NCBI GenBank assembly: GCA_963697345.1
Contig: CAVONS010000008.1
Coordinates: 186,001-250,000 of the forward strand
Length of the DNA: 64,000 nt
From: Prado023 sp963697345
GTDB lineage: Bacteria > Actinomycetota > Actinomycetes > S36-B12 > CAIYMF01
Direction: 5' to 3'
The translations under genes and the position numbers were made by a program. The notes beneath the pieces are model-generated. The model saw nothing but the letters and a program-made list of their open reading frames with translations, searched no databases and was not told where the DNA came from. Positions within the stretch are counted from its first letter, which is position 1; each line of letters opens with the position of its first letter. Below, piece after piece: positions 18,431-26,966 of the stretch.

Positions 18431-19252
18431 ATGCAGACCACGCAGCTCACGAAGGACACCCAGCTGTGCATCTCGCTGGCCGGGCGGCCGAGCAATGTCG
18501 GTACCCGTTTCCACAACTTCCTCTACGCCGAGCTCGGCCTGGACTACGTGTACAAGGCGTTCACCACGGGCGACCTCTCGGCGGCCATCGCCGGCATCCG
18601 GGCGCTGGGCATCCGAGGGGCCGGGGTGTCGATGCCCTACAAGCAGGACGTGATCGGGCTCGTCGACTCGATGGACGACTCGGCGCTGGCGATCGCCTCG
18701 GTGAACACGATCGTCAACACCGAGGGTCACCTGCGCGCCTACAACACCGACTACCGGGCGGTCGTGAGCCTGCTGGCCTCCCACGCGGTGCCTGTTGACT
18801 CCACGTTCGTCGTCCTCGGCAGCGGCGGGATGGCGCGCGCCGTGGTGGCTGCCCTGCGCGACTCCGGATTTCCCGACGGGTCCGTGGTCGCACGCAATGC
18901 GGACACCGGGCAGTCGTTGGCCGAGGAGTACGGGTACCCCTGGCACCCGACCGTGGCGGCCCAGCGGCCCGACCTGATCATCAATGCCACGCCCGTGGGG
19001 ATGGGTCGCCCGGGCGGCACGGACCTGCCCGTCGACCCTCAGGTCGTGCACGGTGCACACACCGTGTTCGAGGTGGTGGCGATGCCGGTGGAGACCGCAC
19101 TGGTCCGGCTGGCTCGCGACCTGGGGGCGCACGTGATCACCGGTGCCGAGGTGCAGGCACTTCAGGCGGCCGAGCAGTTCGCCCTGTACACCGGCGTGCG
19201 CCCGACATCCGAGCAGCTGGAGCGGGCCGCGGTGTTCTCCCGCGCCGAGTAG
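18431..19252 (+). CDS. Shikimate dehydrogenase family protein, atypical substrate pocket
   Basis: A 273-residue AroE-fold NAD(P)-dependent dehydrogenase. The catalytic lysine (K71 in VSMPYKQD) and aspartate (D107) are kept, as is the dinucleotide loop VLGSGGMARAV (128-138). Two substrate-pocket signatures differ from true AroE: the SLSP shikimate hydroxyl-binding stretch is replaced by SNVGTRFHN (21-29), and NTDG becomes NTDY (105-108). It is therefore probably a shikimate dehydrogenase paralogue acting on quinate-like or unrelated compounds. The start at 18431 is fixed by AGGAGGT 5 bases upstream. The neighbours (RecQ, aldo/keto reductase) give no pathway clue. Confidence 0.82.
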   Translation: MQTTQLTKDTQLCISLAGRPSNVGTRFHNFLYAELGLDYVYKAFTTGDLSAAIAGIRALGIRGAGVSMPYKQDVIGLVDSMDDSALAIASVNTIVNTEGHLRAYNTDYRAVVSLLASHAVPVDSTFVVLGSGGMARAVVAALRDSGFPDGSVVARNADTGQSLAEEYGYPWHPTVAAQRPDLIINATPVGMGRPGGTDLPVDPQVVHGAHTVFEVVAMPVETALVRLARDLGAHVITGAEVQALQAAEQFALYTGVRPTSEQLERAAVFSRAE

Positions 19253-19276
19253 CCGGCCAGCGCGCGCTGCGTCGGC

Positions 19277-19489
19277 TCAGCTGGAGGGATGCAGGCTCAT
19301 GGGGCCGTAGACCAGCCGGCCATCCTCGAAGAGGGTGACCGAGTCCACGCCGTCGGCCAGCAGGTCGCGCCAGAGCTCACCGACCCAGGTCTCGGCGTCT
19401 GCCTGCGTGGGGAAGCCGTCCGCGGGCTGGGCAAGGGAATCGGGGGACGGTTCCCCCCGCGCTGTCTGGTACTGCCAGGTCCAACCCAT
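19277..19489 (-). CDS. Conserved 70-residue actinobacterial protein of unknown function
   Basis: A short acidic protein starting MGWTWQYQ, with the sequence FPTQADAETWVGELWRDLL in the middle and LVYGPMSLHP at the end. I recall close relatives in many actinobacteria, always about this size and without assigned function. A strong AGGAGG lies 5 bases before the ATG. Three tryptophans and many acidic residues suggest a small folded, possibly protein-binding, domain. It is 17 bases downstream of the aldo/keto reductase gene on the same strand, probably co-transcribed. Confidence 0.75.
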   Translation of the reverse strand: MGWTWQYQTARGEPSPDSLAQPADGFPTQADAETWVGELWRDLLADGVDSVTLFEDGRLVYGPMSLHPSS

Positions 19490-19505
19490 GGTGCTCCTCC
19501 TCAGG

Positions 19506-20504
19506 TCAGGGCCGCTGGGCCGGGGACTCGGTCCGGGCGGGATCGGTCGTGACCGAGTCGGACAGGACCTCGTCGATGGCGGCGCGCAGGTCGTCGTCCA
19601 GGACCACCCCGCTGGCCCGGACCGAGTCGGCCAGCTGCTCAGGACGCGAGGCACCCACGATCGCCGACGAGACGTTGGGGTTGCCCAGCACCCAGGCCAC
19701 GGCCATCTGGGCCATCGTGAGGCCGGCCTGCTCGGCCAAGGGGCGCAGGGCCTGCACACGGGTCAACACGTCGTCACGCAGCCAGCGCGACACGAATGCC
19801 GAGCCGGTTGCATCCGTGGCCCGAGATCCCTCGGGGGGCGGCTGCCCGGGCTGGTACTTGCCGGTCAGGACGCCCTGGGCCATGGGTGACCAGACCACCT
19901 GGCCGATCCCGGCCTCCTCGCACAGCGGCACGACCTCGGCCTCGATCACGCGCCAGAGCATCGAGTACTGCGGCTGGTTGGACACGATGCGGTCCAGCCC
20001 CATCTGCTCGGCGATCTCCAGGGCAGCGCGGATCTCCTCGGCCCGCCACTCGGAGACGCCGATGTAGTGCACCTTCCCGGCCCGGACGAGGTCGTCGAAG
20101 GCCCGCAGCGTCTCCTCGAGCGGAGTCTGGTGGTCGAAGCGATGGGCCTGGTAGAGGTCGATGTGGTCGGTCTGCAGCCGTCGCAGGGATGCGTGGCACG
20201 ACTCGATGATGTGCTTGCGGGACAACCCGCGGTCGTTGACGCCGGGTCCGGTGGGCCAGTACACCTTGGTGAAGATCTCCAGACCTTCCCGGCGCTGCCC
20301 AGCCAGGGCACGTCCCAGCACGGACTCGGCTCCCGTCTGGGCGTACACATCGGCCGTGTCGAACGTGGTGATCCCCGCGTCCAGCGCCGCGTGCACACAT
20401 GCTGTTGCGGCGTCCTCGGCCACCTGGGACGCATGCGTCAACCAGTTGCCGTACGCGATCTCGCTGACCCGCAGGCCACTTGCTCCCAGATGCCGATGCT
20501 CCAT
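19506..20504 (-). CDS. Aldo/keto reductase
   Basis: A 332-residue (alpha/beta)8-barrel NADP-dependent oxidoreductase most like the Kv-beta/YghZ type. The catalytic tetrad is visible: Asp and Tyr in FDTADVYAQ, Lys in FTKVYW, and His in YQAHRFD. The C-terminal cofactor-binding region contains AIVGASRPEQL. The physiological carbonyl substrate is unknown. A TAGGGT hexamer stands 7 bases before the ATG without a ribosome-binding site, suggesting leaderless translation. The 70-residue protein gene follows closely. Confidence 0.9.
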   Translation of the reverse strand: MEHRHLGASGLRVSEIAYGNWLTHASQVAEDAATACVHAALDAGITTFDTADVYAQTGAESVLGRALAGQRREGLEIFTKVYWPTGPGVNDRGLSRKHIIESCHASLRRLQTDHIDLYQAHRFDHQTPLEETLRAFDDLVRAGKVHYIGVSEWRAEEIRAALEIAEQMGLDRIVSNQPQYSMLWRVIEAEVVPLCEEAGIGQVVWSPMAQGVLTGKYQPGQPPPEGSRATDATGSAFVSRWLRDDVLTRVQALRPLAEQAGLTMAQMAVAWVLGNPNVSSAIVGASRPEQLADSVRASGVVLDDDLRAAIDEVLSDSVTTDPARTESPAQRP

Positions 20505-20511
20505 GGCCCCG

Positions 20512-20517
20512 ACCCTA
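20512..20517 (-). promoter_or_regulatory. Candidate leaderless -10 element for the aldo/keto reductase
   Basis: TAGGGT on the minus strand, 7 bases before the ATG at 20504; no Shine-Dalgarno sequence intervenes. Confidence 0.45.
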
Positions 20518-20602
20518 GGCCACGGGTCGGACAGCGGCCACCGGTCGAGGCGATGCTCACTGGCCGCAGGGCGCGCCCTGCGAGCCCTCGGCCTGCGATC
20601 GG

Positions 20603-21220
20603 CTACTTCTTGACCTTGGGGGCCTTCGGCTGCCCGTCACGACCCACGAGCGGCGGTGGGAGCCGCAGGCGGCGCAGCTGGAGAACGCGCATCAGCCCGT
20701 AGAAGGTCGCGCCCTTGCGCTCGGAGGCCTCGGGCCAACGCTCCTTGATCTGGCGGTTCATCCGCAGGAGCAGGACGGTGGTGTCCACGACGATGAGCAT
20801 CGTCATCGCCATCCAGAACATCGAGACCCAGCCCTGCGCATTCGGCACGCCCCAGCTGGCCCAGGGCATGAACCCCACGAGGAGCACGAGGAACGCCAGG
20901 GGCATGAAGAGCTCGGCTGCTGCCCATCGGCCGTCGACGTAGTCGCGCACGTAGCGCTTCACCGGTCCGGCGTCCCGCGGTGGCAGCGCCTTCTCGTCCC
21001 CGGCCATCAGCGCGGCGCGGTTGGCCTGGCGCTCCTCGGCAGCACGGGCCCGGGCCGCCTTCTTGGCCGCCTTCGGGTCGGCGGGAACCTTCAGCGTCTG
21101 CTTGCGCTGGGCCTCAGCCTCCTTGCGGGACGGCGTGGGACGGCCCTTGCCGGACGTCGGCGTGGGCTCGGGCTCCATGGCCACTGGCTCCGCTGGGGTT
21201 CTGCGCGAGGGGAACTTCAC
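20603..21220 (-). CDS. DUF3043 family membrane protein
   Basis: A 205-residue actinobacterial protein. A charged, Lys/Ala/Glu-rich cytoplasmic N-terminus (family segment GRPTPSRKEAEAQRKQ, then KAAKKAARARA) leads to GPVKRYVRDYVDGRW and two transmembrane helices (about 115-137 and 147-168), ending in a basic tail. The function of DUF3043 is unknown. GTG 21220 is taken as the start because the resulting N-terminus matches the family layout; ATG at 21178 is possible. It is divergent from pspA, with 90 bases between the starts. Confidence 0.8.
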   Translation of the reverse strand: MKFPSRRTPAEPVAMEPEPTPTSGKGRPTPSRKEAEAQRKQTLKVPADPKAAKKAARARAAEERQANRAALMAGDEKALPPRDAGPVKRYVRDYVDGRWAAAELFMPLAFLVLLVGFMPWASWGVPNAQGWVSMFWMAMTMLIVVDTTVLLLRMNRQIKERWPEASERKGATFYGLMRVLQLRRLRLPPPLVGRDGQPKAPKVKK

Positions 21221-21255
21221 GGGCCCAAGGGTACGACGTGACAGCCCGTGGGAGT

Positions 21256-21261
21256 TAGGCT
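21256..21261 (+). promoter_or_regulatory. Candidate -10 element for the pspA operon
   Basis: TAGGCT lies 49 bases before the pspA ATG and is identical to the hexamers before the threonine aldolase and FAD reductase genes. No -35 match at normal spacing was seen. Confidence 0.35.
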
Positions 21262-21310
21262 GGAGGACATCGGCGGGTGTGCCGCCCCAGGAAGAGAGTG
21301 TCAGCGGACG

Positions 21311-22165
21311 ATGGCCGGAATGTGGCAGCGCTTCAAGATGATCTTCAAGTCCAAGGCGAACTCGGCCCTGGACAAGGCGGAGAACCCCGCCCAGACCCTT
21401 GACTACTCCTACGAGAAGCAGTTGGAGATGCTGCAGAAGGTCCGCCGCGGCGTGGCCGATGTGGCCACCAGCCGCAAGCGGGTGGAACTGCAGATCGCCA
21501 GCCTGGACAAGCAGCTGGCCAAGCTCGACGACCAGGCGCGAGCCGCGCTCGCCGCGGGACGTGAGGACCTGGCCAGGGAGGCGCTGATCCGCAAGTCGGC
21601 CGTCGGCCAGCAGATCGCAGACCTGCACACGCAGCTGGAGCAGCTGACCGTCCAGGAGCAGAAGCTCACGCTGGCCTCCCAGCAGCTGCAGACCAAGGTG
21701 GAGGCCTTCCGCACGCAGAAGGAGACCATCAAGGCGACGTACTCGGCCGCTGAGGCCCAGGTGCGGATCAACGAGGCCTTCACCGGGATCTCCAGTGAGC
21801 TCGGCGATGTCGGCCTGGCGATCCAGCGGGCCGAGGACCGGACTGCCCAGATGCAGGCGCGGGCCGGGGCGATGGAGGAGCTCATGGCCACCGGCGCACT
21901 GGACGCGCCCGGAGGCAAGGACTCCCTGACCGCTGAGCTCGAGCGTCTCTCCGCAGACAGCCAGGTCGAGAGCGAGCTGGCCCAGATGCGCGCCCAGCTC
22001 GATGGCTCTGCGGCTCCCGCTGCGGTGACCGGTGCAGCCGATGCCCCGGCCGCGGTGGGCCCGGCGCCCTCGGCGGAGGTCGTTGATGCCCAGATCGCTG
22101 AGGAAGCGGCCGCTGCGCCGGCCGAGCCGACAGAGCAGCCGCCAGCCGGTCCGGTGACCTCGTAG
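21311..22165 (+). CDS. pspA: PspA/IM30 family membrane-stress protein
   Basis: A 284-residue protein dominated by long coiled coils (about 25-185) after a short amphipathic N-terminal helix (WQRFKMIFKSK), as in PspA/IM30/Vipp1. It would bind and stabilise damaged inner membrane as ESCRT-III-like oligomers. The family segment DYSYEKQLEMLQKVRRGVAD is intact. The C-terminal 70 residues are Ala/Pro/Glu-rich and disordered. ATG 21311 gives an N-terminus aligned with actinobacterial PspA; ATG 21320 is an alternative. It is first in a run with htpX and pspAB, a recognised actinobacterial stress module. Confidence 0.92.
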   Translation: MAGMWQRFKMIFKSKANSALDKAENPAQTLDYSYEKQLEMLQKVRRGVADVATSRKRVELQIASLDKQLAKLDDQARAALAAGREDLAREALIRKSAVGQQIADLHTQLEQLTVQEQKLTLASQQLQTKVEAFRTQKETIKATYSAAEAQVRINEAFTGISSELGDVGLAIQRAEDRTAQMQARAGAMEELMATGALDAPGGKDSLTAELERLSADSQVESELAQMRAQLDGSAAPAAVTGAADAPAAVGPAPSAEVVDAQIAEEAAAAPAEPTEQPPAGPVTS

Positions 22166-22196
22166 ACGCCGCACGCGGAATACGCAGGAGCCCGTG

Positions 22197-23096
22197 ATGG
22201 CGCGCAACAGGTACGCCCCGGATCGGGGCCTGGCCGCGCGCATGGGCGGGACCATGTTCGTCCTGGGGCTGCTGTACGTCGCCCTCATGGCGGTCCTGAT
22301 CTACGCGGGTGTGGGCTTCATCTTCGTGCTGGTCATCGCGGGGGTCTCCGCTTGGGCGCAGTGGTACTTCTCCGACCGCGTGGCGCTGTTCTCCATGGGC
22401 GCCCGCACGGTGACGCCCGAGCAGGCCCCGCAGCTGCACGCCGTCGTGGACCGGCTGTGTGCCATGGCGGACATGCCCAAGCCCGCGGTGGCCATCGCCG
22501 ACACCGACATGCCCAACGCCTTCGCAACGGGTCGCAGCACCGACCGTGCCGTGGTCTGCGTGACGACCGGGCTCCTGCGGCGACTCGATGCCGAGGAGCT
22601 GGAAGGTGTCCTGGCCCATGAGCTGTCGCACGTCGCGCACCGCGATGTCCTGGTGATGACGATCGCCTCCTTCGTCGGCGTGCTGGCTGGCTTCCTGACC
22701 CGATCGTGGATGTGGGGCGGACTGACGCGCCGCCGCGGCAGTGACTCCAACAGTGCGTTCGCGTTCCTGCTGATCATGGTCGTGTCGATCCTCGTGTACG
22801 TCGTGAGCTTCCTGCTGGTCCGGATGCTCTCGCGCTACCGCGAGCTCTCCGCGGACCGCGGCGCGGCACTGCTCACCGGGCGCCCGGCGGCACTGGGTCG
22901 CGCCCTGCAGAAGATCTCCGGGGACATGGGCAGCATCCCGACGCGGGACCTGCGCGAGAAGGAGGCAATGAACGCCTTCTTCATCGCACCGGCCTTCGGC
23001 GGCAAGCAGTCCATGGCCAGCCTGCTGGCGACCCACCCCCCGCTCGAGAAGCGCCTGGAGCAGCTGGCCCGCATCTCGGCCCAGTTGGGCCAGTGA
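22197..23096 (+). CDS. htpX: HtpX-like membrane zinc metalloprotease (M48)
   Basis: A 299-residue M48 peptidase. Two N-terminal transmembrane helices (about 18-60) are followed by the zinc-binding HELSH (within LAHELSHVAHRDV), two more helices (about 155-210) and a third ligand-bearing ELSADRGAA. In bacteria HtpX degrades misfolded membrane proteins and is linked to envelope stress. GGAG lies 6 bases before ATG 22197, which is preferred over GTG 22194. It is 31 bases after pspA and overlaps pspAB, consistent with one operon. Confidence 0.93.
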   Translation: MARNRYAPDRGLAARMGGTMFVLGLLYVALMAVLIYAGVGFIFVLVIAGVSAWAQWYFSDRVALFSMGARTVTPEQAPQLHAVVDRLCAMADMPKPAVAIADTDMPNAFATGRSTDRAVVCVTTGLLRRLDAEELEGVLAHELSHVAHRDVLVMTIASFVGVLAGFLTRSWMWGGLTRRRGSDSNSAFAFLLIMVVSILVYVVSFLLVRMLSRYRELSADRGAALLTGRPAALGRALQKISGDMGSIPTRDLREKEAMNAFFIAPAFGGKQSMASLLATHPPLEKRLEQLARISAQLGQ

Positions 23097-23665
23097 TGGG
23101 GCTGTTCGACGCGCTGATGGGCCGGCGCAAGCCCGCGCGCCCGGATCTGGACGCCATCTTCGGGCTGCCCTCCGGGGCCATCACGCTCTCGGCGACTGTC
23201 GGGTTCGAGGCCACCGGCACGGGAGCGGTCGCCTTCCGCGTCCCCGAGGGCCGTGCATTCAGCGAGGTGCAGGCCGAGATCGAGGCCCTGCTGGCTGCCT
23301 CGGGCAATCCGGCGGTCGAGGTGACCGCGGACCAGTACGGCTACACCTGGCTGGTGGTCACGACCGACCCGCCCGATGTGGCGGCCCTCGTGACCCACCT
23401 GCATGCGGTCAACCTGACGCTTCAGGACAGCGGCTTCGGCCCCCAGCTCCTGTGCTCGATGGTGACGTTCACCGGCCCCGGTGGTCGGTCGCTGGCGATG
23501 GTCTACCTGTTCAAGCAGGGCTCGTTCTACCCGTTCGCCCCCGGCCAGGGCCAGACGCGCGACACGGTCCTCGAGCTGCAGATCCGGGACCTGCTCGCAG
23601 AGGACCTCGCCCTGGAGGGCGACCTGTCACGCTGGTTCCCCATCTGGGGCGCCCCGGGCCTCTAG
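23096..23665 (+). CDS. PspA-associated protein PspAB
   Basis: A 189-residue soluble protein matching the PspAB family by its opening MGLFDALMGRR, the central GYTWLVVTTD and the segment DSGFGPQLLCSMVTF. PspAB is known from its association with actinobacterial pspA and htpX; its biochemical role is not defined. ATG 23096 shares its first base with the htpX stop (TGATG), so it is translationally coupled; GTG 23093 would add one residue. It converges on nadA with only 5 bases between the genes. Confidence 0.87.
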   Translation: MGLFDALMGRRKPARPDLDAIFGLPSGAITLSATVGFEATGTGAVAFRVPEGRAFSEVQAEIEALLAASGNPAVEVTADQYGYTWLVVTTDPPDVAALVTHLHAVNLTLQDSGFGPQLLCSMVTFTGPGGRSLAMVYLFKQGSFYPFAPGQGQTRDTVLELQIRDLLAEDLALEGDLSRWFPIWGAPGL

Positions 23666-23670
23666 GGCGC

Positions 23671-24873
23671 TCAGTCGGGCGTCGGGGTGGCACCCACGCC
23701 GGGCAGGGCGAGCATGCGGTCCAGGGCCACCCGCGCCCAGTGCGCGGTGTCGTCATCGACGACGATCTGGTTGACCACGTTGCCGGCGACCAGGTTCTCC
23801 AACGCCCACACGAGGTGCGGCAGGTCGATGCGGTTCATGGTCGCGCAGTAGCAGACTGACCGGTCCAGGAAGCTGACCTGCTTGTCGGGGTGGGCGTTGG
23901 CCAGGCGGCGGACCAGGTTCAGCTCTGTGCCGATCGCCCACGACGAGCCGGGCTCAGCGGCATCGAGCGCCCTGATGATGTACTCGGTGGATCCGACCTG
24001 GTCAGCCTTGGCGACAACCTCGTGTCGGCATTCGGGGTGGACCAGGATGTTGACTCCCGGGATCCGTGCCCGCGCCTCGTCGACGACCTGCTCGGTGAAC
24101 CGTCCGTGCACCGAGCAGTGGCCGCGCCAGAGCACGACCTTGGCGGCGCGGATCTGCTCGTCGGTCAGCCCGCCGCCGGGTTTGTGCGGGTCGAAGAGCA
24201 CGCAGTCATCGAGGGTGAGCCCCAGCTCGAGGACCGCGGTGTTGCGACCCAGGTGCTCGTCGGGCAGGAAGAAGACCCGCTCACCCTGCTCGAAGGCCCA
24301 CTCGAGGGACTGGCGAGCATTGCTCGACGTGCAGATCGTCCCGCCATTGCGACCCGTGAACGACTTGATCGAGGCGGCGGAGTTCATGTAGGTCACGGGG
24401 ATGGTGGCCTCGTCGAGCCCCAGCTCGACGAAACGCTCCCACGCGTCCTCGACCTGTCCGATCTCAGCCATGTCGGCCATGGAGCAGCCGGCGGCGAGGT
24501 CGGGCAGGATCACCTGCTGGTCCGGGGTCGTGAGGATGTCGGCGCTCTCCGCCATGAAGTGGACGCCGCAGAACACGATGAACTCCGCCCGGGGGTTTGC
24601 GGCTGCCTGCTGCGCCAGCTTGAAGGAGTCGCCGGTCACGTCGGCGAACTGGATCACCTCGTCGCGCTGGTAGTGGTGGCCCAGGATGTAGGCCCGCGAC
24701 CCGAGCGCCGCACGTGCCCGCCGGGCCCGCGCCACGAGGTCGGGGTCAGAGGCAGGGGGCAGCGCCCCTGGGCACTCCACACCCTTCTCCGTGTCAGGGT
24801 CGGTGCCCTGCCCGAGCAGGAGCAGCGCAAGGGGAGTCGGTTGCGGCTCGGTCCAGGCAGCCGTGTCGGTCAT
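23671..24873 (-). CDS. nadA: Quinolinate synthase NadA (long actinobacterial form)
   Basis: A 400-residue enzyme that condenses iminoaspartate with dihydroxyacetone phosphate to quinolinate in NAD synthesis. The active-site GHHYQRDEV, VTYMNSAASIK and CTSSNA regions are present. Candidate [4Fe-4S] ligands are C102 (FCGVHFM), C253 (GHCSVHGRF) and the C341/C343 pair (CYCATMNRID). It is longer than the roughly 300-350-residue form because of an N-terminal extension and internal insertions usual in streptomycete homologues. ATG 24873 is preceded by GGAAGG at 6 bases. No nadB or nadC is in the window. Confidence 0.93.
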   Translation of the reverse strand: MTDTAAWTEPQPTPLALLLLGQGTDPDTEKGVECPGALPPASDPDLVARARRARAALGSRAYILGHHYQRDEVIQFADVTGDSFKLAQQAAANPRAEFIVFCGVHFMAESADILTTPDQQVILPDLAAGCSMADMAEIGQVEDAWERFVELGLDEATIPVTYMNSAASIKSFTGRNGGTICTSSNARQSLEWAFEQGERVFFLPDEHLGRNTAVLELGLTLDDCVLFDPHKPGGGLTDEQIRAAKVVLWRGHCSVHGRFTEQVVDEARARIPGVNILVHPECRHEVVAKADQVGSTEYIIRALDAAEPGSSWAIGTELNLVRRLANAHPDKQVSFLDRSVCYCATMNRIDLPHLVWALENLVAGNVVNQIVVDDDTAHWARVALDRMLALPGVGATPTPD

Positions 24874-24964
24874 CGCAGGCCTTCCTTGTGCGCGGGGCCC
24901 CATCGTTCCACAGGATCGCCGGTACCGGCCGTTGATGCGGGCAGCCCCCGGGCGCACTGGGTGC

Positions 24965-24970
24965 CAGACT
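24965..24970 (+). promoter_or_regulatory. Candidate leaderless -10 element for the glycerate kinase
   Basis: CAGACT ends 7 bases before GTG 24978. The same hexamer at the same distance precedes ctaE, which supports it as a promoter element despite starting with C rather than T. Confidence 0.35.
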
Positions 24971-24977
24971 TCGGCAC

Positions 24978-26081
24978 GTGAAGGTCCTGATCTGCCCAGA
25001 CTCGTTCACCGGGACGTTGAGCGCCGCAGAGGCGGCCGCGGCGATGGCCCAGGGGTGGGCCTCCGTGGCCCCCGACGACGCGCTGCTGGTCCGGCCGCTC
25101 TCCGACGGCGGGCCGGGGTTCATCGATGCCGTGGCTGCCGGACAGGGCGGGGTGCGTCAGGGGATGTCGGTGACCGGCCCCCTGGGCGCCCCGGTGCATG
25201 CGGAGTTCCTCGTGACCGAGGACCGGACCGCGTGGATCGAGAGTGCATCCGCGGCAGGGCTGCACCTGATCCCGACGGATCGGCGTGATCCCACGATCAC
25301 CACCTCGCGAGGTGTCGGTGAGCTGATGGTGGCCGCCCTGGCTGGTGGGGTGACACGGATCGTTGTCGGCGTGGGGGGCACCGGGACCTGCGACGGGGGG
25401 GCCGGGCTGCTCGAGGCGCTGGGGGCGAGGTCCCACCCACCGGACGGATTGACCCGCGGGGGAGTGCAGGTCGGACGGGTCGGGTCGGTCGACCTCACCC
25501 GAGCCCTGGCGGCGGTCGGTGCCTGCACCCTGGAGGTGGCCACCGACGTCGACGTGCCGCTGCTGGGACCGCGCGGAGCGGCGCGGGGCTTCGCCGAACA
25601 GAAGGGCGCCACCCCGGAGCAGGTCGAGGATCTCGAGGCTGCGATGACCACGTGGGCGGGGGTGCTGGGGCGGACCTCGCAGGGGCGTTCAGCGGCGGTG
25701 GCCCTGGGAGCAGGGGCCGGCGGTGGCATCGGTGCGGCGCTGATCCACCTCGGGGGGCGCCGGGTGCCCGGGATCGGGACCGTGCTCTGCGCCGCTGCCA
25801 TCACCCCCACACTGGCCGACGCGGACCTCGTGGTCACCGGCGAGGGCTCCTTCGACTGGCAGTCGCTGCGCGGCAAGGTGGTGGCAGGCGTCGCGGCCGC
25901 TGCCCTGGAGCGAGCTGTCCCCGTGCTCGTGCTCGCGGGGCGCGTGGAGGTCAGCCGCCGGGAGTGGATCACTGCAGGAGTGGCAGCGGCCTTCGATGCA
26001 TCGGCACAGCCCGGGGAGCCGTCCTCGGCAGGAGTTGCCCGAGCCGCCGCCCGCGCAGCGCGGACGTGGTCGCGAAGCTGA
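24978..26081 (+). CDS. Glycerate kinase (GlxK/GarK family)
   Basis: A 367-residue kinase of the bacterial glycerate kinase fold, phosphorylating glycerate to 2- or 3-phosphoglycerate. Family marks are the N-terminal CPDSFTGTLSAAEAA, PLSDGGPGF (usually PLADGGEG), the glycine-rich VGVGGTGTCDGGAGLLEALG and LVVTGEGSFDWQSLRGK. The SDGGPG variant replaces the usual Glu by Pro, which may affect substrate binding. A homologue sits beside erpA in M. tuberculosis (Rv2205c, from memory). It starts with GTG, without a ribosome-binding site, 104 bases from the divergent nadA. Confidence 0.85.
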   Translation: MKVLICPDSFTGTLSAAEAAAAMAQGWASVAPDDALLVRPLSDGGPGFIDAVAAGQGGVRQGMSVTGPLGAPVHAEFLVTEDRTAWIESASAAGLHLIPTDRRDPTITTSRGVGELMVAALAGGVTRIVVGVGGTGTCDGGAGLLEALGARSHPPDGLTRGGVQVGRVGSVDLTRALAAVGACTLEVATDVDVPLLGPRGAARGFAEQKGATPEQVEDLEAAMTTWAGVLGRTSQGRSAAVALGAGAGGGIGAALIHLGGRRVPGIGTVLCAAAITPTLADADLVVTGEGSFDWQSLRGKVVAGVAAAALERAVPVLVLAGRVEVSRREWITAGVAAAFDASAQPGEPSSAGVARAAARAARTWSRS

Positions 26082-26090
26082 CGTCCCGGA

Positions 26091-26807
26091 TCAGATCAAC
26101 TTCGGGAAGGTGATCAGCAGGACGACACCGACCAGGCCCAGCACCGTTGCCGCTGCGAGCATCAGCGCCTGGAGACCCACGCTGCGCAACCGGTTGGAGA
26201 TTGCCGCGAAGAAGAGCACTGCGGCGAACAGCACCGTGAGCAGCGTGTAGTTGTCACCGCGCTGGTTGTTGGCCAGGGCCTCGGTGAACTTCGCGTCGGC
26301 ACGAGCGTCGGCAGCTGTGGCCAACTCCCGCTCGGGGATCACATAGGAGGGCATGGCGAACGGGCTCGCAGGCGCGTCGGTGTTCTTGAGCGGCTTGGTG
26401 GCCAGCCACTCGGCGTTCGCGGTGGCCAGGGGCTCGGGGAACCGTTGCTCAAGGAAGGCTGCCGCGTCCGGATCAGCCTCGTACTCGCTCAGCCACGTGG
26501 TCCAGAGGCCCACATGGATCGCTGTCTTCTGGTCGGCGGTGCCGGTGAGCTTGACGCTCTCGATCCGAGCTGTCGAGGCCTGGGAGAACGAGATCGACAT
26601 GGCCCCGCCCCACTTGCTGGACTGGAACGCGGTCCACGCCGTGAGGATCGTCGTGATGGACAGCACGACGACGACCAGCAGTTCGAGGTACTCCCGGTTC
26701 ATGCCGGGATTGGTCAGCTTCACGGGGCCGGCGCTGCTGGACTCGGCCTCTGCCGCCCCCGTATCACCGGCTCCCGACGCAGCCTCGTCCGAGGGGGGCT
26801 GGTTCAT
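26091..26807 (-). CDS. Membrane protein of unknown function (DUF4337-like)
   Basis: 238 residues. An acidic, disordered N-terminus (1-35) is followed by one transmembrane helix (about 42-62), a roughly 110-residue soluble loop with the conserved-looking FQSSKWGGAMS and EYEADPDAAAFLEQRFP, and a C-terminal hairpin of two helices (about 182-200 and 210-232). This topology resembles DUF4337-type proteins, but I cannot confirm the family. It converges on the glycerate kinase gene and is divergent from erpA (160 bases). Confidence 0.6.
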   Translation of the reverse strand: MNQPPSDEAASGAGDTGAAEAESSSAGPVKLTNPGMNREYLELLVVVVLSITTILTAWTAFQSSKWGGAMSISFSQASTARIESVKLTGTADQKTAIHVGLWTTWLSEYEADPDAAAFLEQRFPEPLATANAEWLATKPLKNTDAPASPFAMPSYVIPERELATAADARADAKFTEALANNQRGDNYTLLTVLFAAVLFFAAISNRLRSVGLQALMLAAATVLGLVGVVLLITFPKLI

Positions 26808-26966
26808 GGGATTGTCGCGTCATTCTGCACGGGCGAATGGTAGCCCCTCGGGGACACGCTCACACCGCGACGATTGGTCGATCCACCGAACCCGTGTCAG
26901 CATTGTCACGGGAATGCGCGACGCATCCGGATGCGTTCCACGATCAGCCAACCCAGGAGGACCTGC

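Noticed and set aside
18263..19132. N-terminal extension of RecQ by about 290 residues
   Set aside because: The extension is low-quality sequence antisense to the AroE-like gene; RecQ homology begins right after ATG 18262.
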